Source: Gemmatimonadota bacterium
GTDB taxonomy: Bacteria; Gemmatimonadota; Gemmatimonadetes; Longimicrobiales; RSA9
DNA: 28,460 bases
Direction: 5' to 3'
Assembly: GCA_019689775.1 (NCBI GenBank)
Contig: JADGGV010000007.1
Location: 1-28,460, forward strand
Shown here piece after piece: positions 13,954 through 21,016 of this stretch. The notes beneath the pieces were generated by a model that made no database searches, had not been told where the DNA came from, and was given only the letters and a program-made list of their open reading frames with translations. Position 1 is the stretch's first letter, and every line of letters starts with the position of its first letter. Made by a program: the position numbers and the translations under genes.

Positions 13954-16200
13954 TCAAAGCTCCTTCTGGAGATTCGCGTACCGGACGACGACCTTCTTCC
14001 GCCCGACGCTCTCGAAGTCGATCACCGCCTTCATCTCGGCGCCGAACCCGGACACCTCCCGGATGGTTCCGCGCCCGAAGTGCGGATGCCGGACGCGCTC
14101 CCCCTTGATGAAGCGCGGGGGGCCCGGCGCCGCGCTGAATACGACCCCGCCCCCGCCCCCCCCACCGGCGGGGGGGGCGGGCGCCGGCCCGCGCGCCGAC
14201 AACCCGCGCGGCGACGGCGTCCGCCAGCGCGCCTCGAGCTGGCGCCGCGAGTTGGCCAGCACGGGCGTCAGCCGCCGCTCCACCAGCTCCGGAGCGATCG
14301 GCTCGAGAAAGCTCGATGGAACGCACGGCAGCACCTCGCCGGCGCGCCGCCGCGTGCGGGCGTGCGTGAGGTATACCTTGCGCCGGGCCCGCGTGAGGCC
14401 AACGTAGAACAGGCGCCGCTCCTCCTCGAGCAGCTCCGGCTCGTCGTAGGCCCGCGCCAACGGGAAGAGCCCGTCCTCCAGCCCCGCGATGAAGACGAAC
14501 GGGAACTCCAGCCCCTTGGCGTTGTGCAGCGTCATCAGCGTCACCCGCTTCGCCTCGGGATCCTGCCGGTCGATGTCGGTGAGCAGCGACACCTTCTGGA
14601 GGAACAGGTCCAGCCGCGTCGCCTCCACGTCGTCGTCCGGCTCCGGCGGCAGCGCGTCGAACTCGTGAGCGCCCGCCACCAGCTCGCGCACGTTCTCGAT
14701 CCGCTCCTCGCCCTCCGGGCCTTCCTCGCGGAGCGCCTCGAGAAAGCCGGTCTCCTCCAGCAACCGCTCCAGCAGCTCGCCGACGCCGACGTGCAACGCC
14801 AGCGCGCGGTAGCGCTCGATCAGCCCCGCGAAGGCGACCAGGGCGGACGCCGCGCCCGGCGTGATCGCATCGACCTCGCGCGCGCGCCCGGCCGCCTCCA
14901 GCGCGGTCATGCCCCGCTCCGCCGCCCAGGTCAGCAGCCTCGCGCGCGTCGTGTCGCCGATCCCCCGCTTCGGGTAGTTGACGATCCGGTCGAACGCGCC
15001 GGCATCGCGCGGGTTCGAGATCAGGCGCAGGTACGCCAGCACGTCCATGATCTCGCGCCGCTCGTAGAAGCGGATGCCGCCGACGATCTGGTACGGGATG
15101 TCCCTCCGGCGCAGCGCCTCCTCCAGCGCCCGGGACTGCGCGTTCGTGCGATAGAGGATCGTGAAGTCGCGGAGCGAGCAGTCGGGGCTCGCGGCCAGCC
15201 GCGCCTCAATCTCGGCGACGATCCAGGCCGCCTCGTCGTTCTCGTCGAGCGCCTCGACCCGGGTGAGCGGCTCGCCGGGCCCCGCCTGCGTGCGCAGCGT
15301 CTTGCCCTTGCGCCGGACGTTCTCCGCGATCACCTGGTTCGCCGCCTCGAGAATCCGCGCGGTCGAGCGGTAGTTCTGCTCCAGGCGGATGACCTTCGTG
15401 GCCGGGAAGTCTTTCTCGAAGTCGAGGATGTTGCGGATGTCGGCGCCCCGCCAGCCGTAGATCGACTGATCGTCGTCGCCGACGACCATCAGGTTCCCGT
15501 GCTCCTCGGCGAGCAACCGCAGGAAGCGGTACTGCGCGCGGTTCGTGTCCTGGTACTCGTCGACCAAGAGGAACTGGAAGCGCCGCCGGTACGCGGCGAG
15601 CACGTCGTCGTGCTGCTCGAACAGGACGACCGGCTTCACGAGCAGGTCGTCGAAGTCGAAGGCGTTCTGCTCCTTCAGCGCCGCCTCGTACACGGGGAAG
15701 ACGTCGGCGACGACGCGCGTGAAGGGGTCGCTCGCGAGCGCCGCGTACTCCTCCGGAGACACCAGGCCGTTCTTCGCGCCTGAGATCGCGGCGTGCACCG
15801 CCTTCGGCGGCCAGCGCTTGACCGGGAGGTTCAGGCGGTCCAGCGCCCGCTTCACCTCGCGCACCGCCTGCTCGGCGTCGAAGATGCTGAAGCTCGGCGA
15901 CCAGCCCAGGCGATGCGCGTTGCGCCGGAGCAGCCGCGCACCGATCGCGTGGAACGTGCCGATCCACAGCCCAGCGGGCTCGTGGCCGAGCAGCCGCCGC
16001 ACGCGCTCGCGCATCTCGCCGGCCGCCTTGTTGGTGAACGTGACCGCGAGGATCGCCGACGGGTCGACGCCCTGCTCGCGGATCAGGTTCGCCAGACGCA
16101 TCGTCAGCACACGCGTCTTCCCCGAGCCGGCGCCGGCGAGCACCAGCAGCGGACCCTCGAAGTGCTCTACCGCCGCTTTCTGTTCCGGATTGAGCTCCAC
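13954..16200 (-). CDS. pcrA: UvrD/PcrA-family ATP-dependent 3'-5' DNA helicase
   Basis: A superfamily 1A helicase for repair and removal of replication or transcription roadblocks. All motifs are present: LNPEQKAAVEH (Q motif), GAGSGKT (Walker A, about 23-29), VTFTNKAAGEMR, FLLVDEYQDTN (Walker B), VVGDDDQSIYGWRGAD, LEQNYRST, TLMTLHNAKGLEFPFVF and YVGLTRAR. A Gly/Pro linker (about 660-690) leads to a C-terminal Tudor-like domain (FIKGERVRHPHFGRGTIREV), the PcrA/UvrD element that contacts RNA polymerase. I chose GTG at 16200 (VELNPEQ, with AGGGGG upstream, 748 residues, overlapping the kinase gene by 34 bases). A TTG at 16221 is possible. The frame up to 16377 lies inside the kinase gene and is unlikely. 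Confidence 0.95.
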   Translation of the reverse strand: MELNPEQKAAVEHFEGPLLVLAGAGSGKTRVLTMRLANLIREQGVDPSAILAVTFTNKAAGEMRERVRRLLGHEPAGLWIGTFHAIGARLLRRNAHRLGWSPSFSIFDAEQAVREVKRALDRLNLPVKRWPPKAVHAAISGAKNGLVSPEEYAALASDPFTRVVADVFPVYEAALKEQNAFDFDDLLVKPVVLFEQHDDVLAAYRRRFQFLLVDEYQDTNRAQYRFLRLLAEEHGNLMVVGDDDQSIYGWRGADIRNILDFEKDFPATKVIRLEQNYRSTARILEAANQVIAENVRRKGKTLRTQAGPGEPLTRVEALDENDEAAWIVAEIEARLAASPDCSLRDFTILYRTNAQSRALEEALRRRDIPYQIVGGIRFYERREIMDVLAYLRLISNPRDAGAFDRIVNYPKRGIGDTTRARLLTWAAERGMTALEAAGRAREVDAITPGAASALVAFAGLIERYRALALHVGVGELLERLLEETGFLEALREEGPEGEERIENVRELVAGAHEFDALPPEPDDDVEATRLDLFLQKVSLLTDIDRQDPEAKRVTLMTLHNAKGLEFPFVFIAGLEDGLFPLARAYDEPELLEEERRLFYVGLTRARRKVYLTHARTRRRAGEVLPCVPSSFLEPIAPELVERRLTPVLANSRRQLEARWRTPSPRGLSARGPAPAPPAGGGGGGGVVFSAAPGPPRFIKGERVRHPHFGRGTIREVSGFGAEMKAVIDFESVGRKKVVVRYANLQKEL
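14152..14181. repeat. 12-bp G/C inverted repeat with C8/G8 tracts inside pcrA
   Basis: CCCGCCCCCCCC (14152-14163) and GGGGGGGGCGGG (14170-14181) are perfect inverted copies around a 6-nt loop ACCGGC. The element codes for part of the Pro/Gly linker before the Tudor-like domain of PcrA. Both eight-base homopolymers are prone to slippage, and a change in length would shift the frame and remove only the C-terminal domain. Confidence 0.8.
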
Positions 16201-17432
16201 CGCCCCCTGATCCTCGTCCAACGTCCCGACAAGCCGCTCCTGCGCCGACGCACGTTCGCGCTCGTCGGCAGCAGGATCTCGAAGATGGTGCCGCCGGCCC
16301 GGCGCGGCCGGACCCTGATCGTGCCGTGGTGCAGCTCCTCGACGATCCGCTTCGTGAGCGAGAGGCCGACGCCCCACCCCGTCGCCTTGGTGCTTACCCC
16401 CGGCTTGAAGATCCGGTCACGCACGTCCGCGGGGATACCGGGGCCATCGTCGGCGACGACGATGCGCACCCAACCCTCCTCGGCGCGCCCCGCCGAAAGG
16501 ACGATGCGGCCGCCGCGCCCGGCCAGGGCGTCGAGCGCGTTCTTCACCAGATTCTCGAGCGCCCAGGCGAGAAGCACCGGGCTCGCCCACAGCGGCGGCA
16601 GCCCCGGTCGTAGGCGCACCCGGAACTCGACCCCGGCCCCGAGCCGGGGCAGGCGCGGGCGGAGATAGCGGTCCAGCTCCTGGATCAGTTGCGCGGGCGC
16701 GACCTGCTGGAGCATCGGCGGCTTGCCGATCAGCTCGAAGCGCCGCGAGACGCGCTCCAGTCGCTCCACGTCGGCGCCGATCGCCTCGGCCAGGCGCTCC
16801 GGGCTCCCGAACGCCTGCCGCTCCTCTGGCGCCAGCGCCAGCACCTCCACCCAGCCGGCGAGCGAGGAGAGCGGCGTGCCCATCTGATGCGCCAGTTCGC
16901 GGGCCATCGCGGCCCACATCCGCTCCCGGTCCGCCCGCGCCGTCGCCTGGAGGATCGCGGTCGTCACGATCAGCAGCAGCACCACGCCGCCGGCCTGCAA
17001 CCAGGGGACCCAGCGCAGCCAGGCGACGAGCGGCGGCGAGCCGAAGTAGACGGAGCCCACGCCCGGATCGAAGACCGGCGGGTTCTTCAGCGCGAGCTGC
17101 CCGGCGTACTCCTTCACGCGCCGCTGCCCCGCCGGCGTGGAGAGGTCCGCCTCGAACGGAAGGTTGACGGCCGCGTAGACCTCCCCGCGGCTGTTGATGG
17201 CGATCATCGGCAGCCGCAGCTCGCGGAACGTCTGCTGGAGCTGCATCAGCGACTCCAGCTCGCCCGATTCGTCGAGCGACAGCAGGCCTCGCTGCACCAG
17301 CCCGTACATGCGCGTCTGGACCGCCGCCTCCGCCCGGATCTCCCGCACCAGCTTTTCGGTGTAGAGAAGGTAGGAGCCGAAGACCAGCAGCGCGAGCACG
17401 GTCAGGAGCACGGGCCAATGGCGCCTGGCCAT
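16167..17432 (-). CDS. Membrane sensor histidine kinase
   Basis: A 421-residue two-component sensor. Membrane segments lie at about 7-24 and 145-165, enclosing an extracytoplasmic domain of about 120 residues. The phosphoacceptor is His182 in MARELAHQMGTPLSSLAGW, the 'HQxGTPLSSLxGW' subtype known in Bacteroidetes-like kinases. The ATP-binding domain has the N box (ENLVKNALDAL), G1 (VADDGPGIP) and GWGVGLSLTKRIVEELHHG (G2). The C-terminal 30 or so residues are Arg-rich and overlap pcrA. No response regulator is adjacent on the same strand; a lone receiver gene lies across the divergent promoter at 19567. It sits 62 bases after serS. Signal unknown. Confidence 0.93.
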   Translation of the reverse strand: MARRHWPVLLTVLALLVFGSYLLYTEKLVREIRAEAAVQTRMYGLVQRGLLSLDESGELESLMQLQQTFRELRLPMIAINSRGEVYAAVNLPFEADLSTPAGQRRVKEYAGQLALKNPPVFDPGVGSVYFGSPPLVAWLRWVPWLQAGGVVLLLIVTTAILQATARADRERMWAAMARELAHQMGTPLSSLAGWVEVLALAPEERQAFGSPERLAEAIGADVERLERVSRRFELIGKPPMLQQVAPAQLIQELDRYLRPRLPRLGAGVEFRVRLRPGLPPLWASPVLLAWALENLVKNALDALAGRGGRIVLSAGRAEEGWVRIVVADDGPGIPADVRDRIFKPGVSTKATGWGVGLSLTKRIVEELHHGTIRVRPRRAGGTIFEILLPTSANVRRRRSGLSGRWTRIRGRWSSIRNRKRR

Positions 17433-17466
17433 GAGACTCGCCGGGATGTGGGGTCATGGTGGCGGC

Positions 17467-17488
17467 GCGTCCGCGGCCACGCGGACGC
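17467..17488. repeat. Hairpin between serS and the histidine kinase gene
   Basis: GCGTCCGCG (17467-17475) and CGCGGACGC (17480-17488) form a perfect 9-bp stem with a 4-nt loop, 6 bases after the serS stop on the minus strand. There is no U-tract. It may reduce read-through or set the 3' end of a serS message, giving lower expression of the kinase and pcrA. Confidence 0.5.
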
Positions 17489-17494
17489 CACCCG

Positions 17495-18778
17495 TCACCG
17501 GCCGATCCGGTCCGTGCCGAGGTACCCGGCGAGCGGCTCCGGGATTCGGATGCTCCCGTCCGCCTGCTGGTACGTCTCGAGCAGCGCGATCAGCGTGCGG
17601 GGCAACGCCAGGCCAGAGCCGTTCAGCGTGTAGACGAACTCCGGCTTCGCGCCCGGGGCCGGCCGGTAGCGGATGTTGGCGCGGCGTGCCTGGTAGTCCG
17701 TGTAGAGCGAGCAGCTCGACACCTCGAGCCACTTCCCGACGCCCGGTGCCCACACCTCGAGGTCGTACGTCTTGGCGTTCGAGAAGCCGAGATCGCCGCC
17801 GGCCAGCAGCACCACCCGGTAGCGCAAGCCTAGCCGTTGCAGCACCGTCTCCGCGTGACCGGTCAGCTCCTCGAGCGCCGCCTCGCCCCGCTCGGGGCGC
17901 TCGAACCGGACCAGCTCCACCTTGTCGAACTGGTGAAGCCGCAGGAGGCCCCGCGTGTCCTTGCCGTGGGCGCCCGCCTCCCGGCGGAAGCAGGGCGTGT
18001 ACGCCACGTACGCGATCGGCAGCGCCCCCCCGTCCAGCACCTCGCCGGCGTGCAGGTTCGTCACCGGCACCTCGGCCGTCGGCACCAGGTACAGCCCGTC
18101 CTCCGGGACCCGATACATGTCGTCCCCGAACTTCGGCAGGTGCCCGGTTCCGAGCGCCGCCTGCTCATTGACGACGAACGGCGGCCACAGCTCCGTGTAG
18201 CCGTGCTCCCGCGCGTGGAGGTCCATCATCAGGCTGATGAGCCCCCGCTCGATGCGCGCACCGAGACCGACGAAGAGCGGAAACCCACTCCCGGCCACCT
18301 TCGCGCCGCGCGCCAGATCGAGGATCCCGAGCTCCTCGCCGAGCTCCCAGTGCGGCCGCGGCTCGAACGTGTACCGGGGCGTCTCGCCCCACTCCCGCAC
18401 GACGACGTTGTCCTCCTCGCCGCCCGGCGGAACGTCCGGAGCGGGCAGGTTCGGGATCTGGAGGAGCAGCCCGCGAACGCTCTCCTCCACCGCGCTGCGG
18501 CGCGCCTCCGTCGCCCCCATCCGCTCACCCAACTCCCGCATCTCGCGGATGAGCGCCTCCGCCTCGTCCGCGCGCCCCGCCTGCTTCAGCTTCCCGACCT
18601 GCTGCGACGCCTCGTTGCGTTGGGCGCGCAGGCCGTCCACCTCGGCGATCGCGGCGCGCCGCTCCTCGTCGAGCGCGAGGAGACGGTCGACGAGCTCGAG
18701 CACCTCCGACTTGCCGCGAACCGCGAGGCGGCTGCGCACGACGTCCGGGTCCTCCCGGATCCGCTTGAGGTCGAGCAT
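17495..18778 (-). CDS. serS: Seryl-tRNA synthetase
   Basis: SerS charges tRNASer (and tRNASec where present). The 427 residues start with MLDLKRIREDPDVVRSRLA, the typical N-terminus, followed by the long antiparallel coiled coil (about 30-105) that contacts the tRNA variable arm. Class II motifs are visible: GTGHLPKF, TPCFRREAGAHGKDTRGLLRLHQF (motif 2 region), WLEVSSCSLYTDYQARR and NGSGLALPRTLIALLETYQ (motif 3 region). It starts 6 bases after the lipoprotein gene. Confidence 0.97.
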   Translation of the reverse strand: MLDLKRIREDPDVVRSRLAVRGKSEVLELVDRLLALDEERRAAIAEVDGLRAQRNEASQQVGKLKQAGRADEAEALIREMRELGERMGATEARRSAVEESVRGLLLQIPNLPAPDVPPGGEEDNVVVREWGETPRYTFEPRPHWELGEELGILDLARGAKVAGSGFPLFVGLGARIERGLISLMMDLHAREHGYTELWPPFVVNEQAALGTGHLPKFGDDMYRVPEDGLYLVPTAEVPVTNLHAGEVLDGGALPIAYVAYTPCFRREAGAHGKDTRGLLRLHQFDKVELVRFERPERGEAALEELTGHAETVLQRLGLRYRVVLLAGGDLGFSNAKTYDLEVWAPGVGKWLEVSSCSLYTDYQARRANIRYRPAPGAKPEFVYTLNGSGLALPRTLIALLETYQQADGSIRIPEPLAGYLGTDRIGR

Positions 18779-18784
18779 CGGGGC

Positions 18785-19348
18785 CTAGTCCTGGGGTGCG
18801 ACGAGCTTGCGGTCGTCGCAGAACGGGTTGTGAACGACCTCGAACTGCACCGTGCCGCGCGCCGAGTCCGTGGCGATCACGTGGAGCTTGGCGTAGTGGA
18901 CGCCGGAGCCGAGCGAGCAGCTCACCCGCCGCGTCCGGATCGCGTACACGCCGTCGACCGTGACCGGTACGGCGCTCGCGCGCGTGAACGCCGTCGTATC
19001 GGACGGCGCAACCTTGACCGCGTCGAACGCCTGCCCCGGGAGCGGTGCGATGCCGGCGCCGGAGGTGCCGCCGAGGACGGCGCCCGACGGCAGGAACGCG
19101 AAGCCACCGCCCGTCTGGTCCGCCACGACGAGGTCCCAGTTCCCGCCCTGCCCGGGCGTCTCCACCGTGACGCTCAGCCCGCTGGCGAAGTCGTATCCCG
19201 ACGGCAGGCCGGTTAGCTGGGGGCGGCTCACGGAGTAGAGCGTGACCGTGTCGGGAAGGTCGTACCACGTCAGCGGGCCGAGGGCATCACCGCAGCCGGC
19301 CGCGGCAGCGACCACGGCGGCGAGGAGGAAGAGTCGAATCGAACGCAC
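18785..19348 (-). CDS. Putative lipoprotein of unknown function
   Basis: A 187-residue protein with a lipoprotein signal peptide: MRSIRLFLLAAVVAAAAGCGD, lipobox AAGC with the lipidated Cys19. The rest looks like a beta-rich extracytoplasmic domain (WYDLPDTVTLYSVSRPQLTGLPSGYDF, NWDLVVADQTGGGFAFLP), with Cys in RVSCSLGSG and NPFCDDRK near the C-terminus that could form a disulfide. Start is GTG at 19348 (AGGAG about 12 bases upstream). It is the first gene of the serS-kinase-pcrA-gatCAB operon and has a divergent promoter that is an inverted duplicate of the opposite one. No family recognised. Confidence 0.7.
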   Translation of the reverse strand: MRSIRLFLLAAVVAAAAGCGDALGPLTWYDLPDTVTLYSVSRPQLTGLPSGYDFASGLSVTVETPGQGGNWDLVVADQTGGGFAFLPSGAVLGGTSGAGIAPLPGQAFDAVKVAPSDTTAFTRASAVPVTVDGVYAIRTRRVSCSLGSGVHYAKLHVIATDSARGTVQFEVVHNPFCDDRKLVAPQD

Positions 19349-19391
19349 GACCGCGAATCGCTCCTGGATTGGCCAAGTTGTTGGGTCACTT

Positions 19392-19421
19392 ACATTACCC
19401 GGCAGCCGGCGGCACTGTCAA
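19392..19421 (-). promoter_or_regulatory. Promoter of the lipoprotein-serS operon
   Basis: On the minus strand TTGACA (19421-19416, 6/6) is followed after 18 bases by TAATGT (19397-19392, TANNNT). The start would be near 19385, about 37 nt before the GTG start codon. Confidence 0.65.
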
Positions 19422-19464
19422 GCCGCCACGCCGTCTCTTGCTTGACAGTCCGTGCCGCCGGCTG
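19403..19464. repeat. Imperfect inverted repeat linking two divergent promoters
   Basis: The left arm (19403-19423, ending ACTGTCAAGC) is matched by the right arm (19440-19464, starting GCTTGACAGT). Both arms read GCTTGACAGT then GCCGCCGGCTG on opposite strands. The right arm has 4 extra bases (CCGT) between the two blocks. The arms are 16 bases apart, and each contains a -35 TTGACA box. Confidence 0.8.
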
Positions 19465-19471
19465 GTACCCT
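19442..19471 (+). promoter_or_regulatory. Promoter of the receiver-manC-GlmU-walJ operon
   Basis: TTGACA (19442-19447, 6/6) with an 18-base spacer and TACCCT (19466-19471, TANNNT). The start would be near 19478, giving a leader of about 90 nt before the receiver gene ATG. Confidence 0.6.
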
Positions 19472-19566
19472 TCCGCGGCGCAGGGCAGCCGACGGGCGGG
19501 GCGGGGGCGGCACGGAACTGGCAACGGCCGCATCCCCGGCCACCGTCCATCGACCCGCAGACGCCG

Positions 19567-19959
19567 ATGCCCAGCCGCTTTTTCTCCGAGCGCCGTCACA
19601 TCCTCGTGGTGGACGACGAGCCCTACATCGGCCGCATCATCCAGCTCAAGCTGGAGGATGGCCCCTACGACGTGGAGCTCGTCTCGGACGGCCACTCGGC
19701 GCTCTCGCGCCTGCGCGGCGAGGCGCCGATCGATGTCATTCTGCTGGACATCATGATGCCGCACATGAGCGGCCTCGACGTCCTGGCCGAACTCCGCCGC
19801 CTCCCGCACCGCGCCGGTACGCCGGTCATCATGCTCACCGGCAAGGGGCAGGAGGCCGACCGGGAGCAGGCGGCCGCCCTTGGCGCCACCGACTTCCTGA
19901 CGAAGCCGTTCAGCCCGAAGAAACTTCTTGCGCGAATCGACGAGCTCTTCACCCGCTGA
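19567..19959 (+). CDS. Single-domain response regulator (CheY-like receiver)
   Basis: A 130-residue stand-alone receiver domain. The acidic pocket is VVDDEPY (Asp16-Asp17), the phosphorylation site Asp61 is in VILLDIMMPHMSG, and the switch and activating residues are Thr91 (MLTGKG) and Lys113 (LTKPFSPKKL). There is no DNA-binding or enzymatic output domain, so it must act through protein contacts. The ATG at 19567 is chosen because the receiver fold begins right after it. The ribosome binding site is poor, and the open frame extends further upstream. It is the first gene of a four-gene operon for sugar nucleotides. The kinase at 16167-17432 is a possible partner (inference). Confidence 0.88.
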   Translation: MPSRFFSERRHILVVDDEPYIGRIIQLKLEDGPYDVELVSDGHSALSRLRGEAPIDVILLDIMMPHMSGLDVLAELRRLPHRAGTPVIMLTGKGQEADREQAAALGATDFLTKPFSPKKLLARIDELFTR

Positions 19960-21016
19960 CGCGCATCTCTGGGCCGTGATCCTGGCGGGTGGCGTCGGCT
20001 CCCGCTTCTGGCCGGTATCTACACCGCAGCGGCCGAAACAGCTCCTTCCGCTGGCGGGCGAGCGTGCGTTGCTCGCGCAAACGGTCGAGCGCATCGCCCC
20101 GCTGGTTCCGCGCGACCGCCTGCGGATCCTGACCGGGCGGGGCCTCGCGGAACCGATCCTCGGGAGTCTCCCGGAGCTCCGGCCCGGCAACCTCCTCCTC
20201 GAGCCGCGCGCCCGTGGCACCGCGCCGATCCTTGCCTGGGCCGCGGCCGAGCTGCTCAGGCGCGACCCGGACGCCGTGATGATCTCGCTCCACGCGGACC
20301 ACGTGATCGCCCCGGCGGACCGGTTTCGCGAGCTCCTCGCGCGGACCGCCGAGCTGTCGCGCCGGGACGGGCTGCTGTTCACGATCGGGGTGCCGCCGGA
20401 CCGGCCCGAAACGGGGTACGGCTACATCCGCGTCGGGGCCCCGATCGACGCGGCGGTCGGCGCCCATCGCGTCCGCCGCTTCGTCGAGAAACCCGACCGA
20501 GCGACGGCGGAGGCCTACGTCGCCAGCGGCGACTACCTCTGGAACAGCGGTCTCTTCGTCTGGCCGGCCGCACTGCTCCTCGACGAACTCGCGCGTCATA
20601 CGCCCGAGCTCGCGCCGCTGCTGCCGCTGCTCGACGCGGGGCGCATCGACGATTTCTTCGAGCGCGCCCCCAACCTCACGATCGACGTTGGGCTCCTCGA
20701 GCGGAGCGACCGCGTCGGGGTGGTGCGTGCCACGTTCGACTGGGACGATGTCGGCGCCTGGGATGCGGTCGCGCGCAACCGCGAGCGCGACCCGGCCGGC
20801 AACGTGGCCGTCGGCGATGCCTGGCTCGTCGACTCGCACGACTGCATCGCCTGGGCGGAGGACGGCAGCATTGTCGTCTTCGGTGGCTGCGACCTCGTCG
20901 TCGTGCGGGCGCACGGAATCACCCTGGTGGCGCCCCGCGAGCGGACCGCCGACTTGAAGAGCCTGCTGGAACGGCTCCCCGCGCGCCTTCGTGAGCCCGG
21001 AACCGACCATGCCTGA
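19928..21016 (+). CDS. manC: Mannose-1-phosphate guanylyltransferase
   Basis: Makes GDP-mannose from mannose-1-phosphate and GTP for polysaccharide or glycan synthesis. The 362-residue protein has the nucleotidyltransferase signature ILAGGVGSRFWPVSTPQRPKQ near residues 18-38, LEPRARGTAPI, the metal site SLHADHVI, TGYGYIRVG, FVEKPDRATAEAY and LWNSGLFVW, then FDWDDVGAWDAV. It lacks the phosphomannose-isomerase cupin of the fused type, so it is the single-function form. The TTG at 19928 overlaps the receiver gene by 32 bases. A GTG at 19976 would leave almost no residues before ILAGG, so TTG is preferred but not certain. Confidence 0.92.
   Translation: MRESTSSSPADAHLWAVILAGGVGSRFWPVSTPQRPKQLLPLAGERALLAQTVERIAPLVPRDRLRILTGRGLAEPILGSLPELRPGNLLLEPRARGTAPILAWAAAELLRRDPDAVMISLHADHVIAPADRFRELLARTAELSRRDGLLFTIGVPPDRPETGYGYIRVGAPIDAAVGAHRVRRFVEKPDRATAEAYVASGDYLWNSGLFVWPAALLLDELARHTPELAPLLPLLDAGRIDDFFERAPNLTIDVGLLERSDRVGVVRATFDWDDVGAWDAVARNRERDPAGNVAVGDAWLVDSHDCIAWAEDGSIVVFGGCDLVVVRAHGITLVAPRERTADLKSLLERLPARLREPGTDHA

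Noticed and set aside
12616..15783. A plus-strand open frame of about 1055 codons opposite gatA, gatC and pcrA.
   Set aside because: It is antisense to three clear housekeeping genes. Its translation is Arg/His/Leu/Ala-rich with no domain, as expected from GC-rich codon bias on the opposite strand.
16201..16377. N-terminal extension of PcrA.
   Set aside because: It lies inside the kinase gene in another frame and has no helicase homology. The GTG at 16200 (or TTG at 16221) gives the normal PcrA start.
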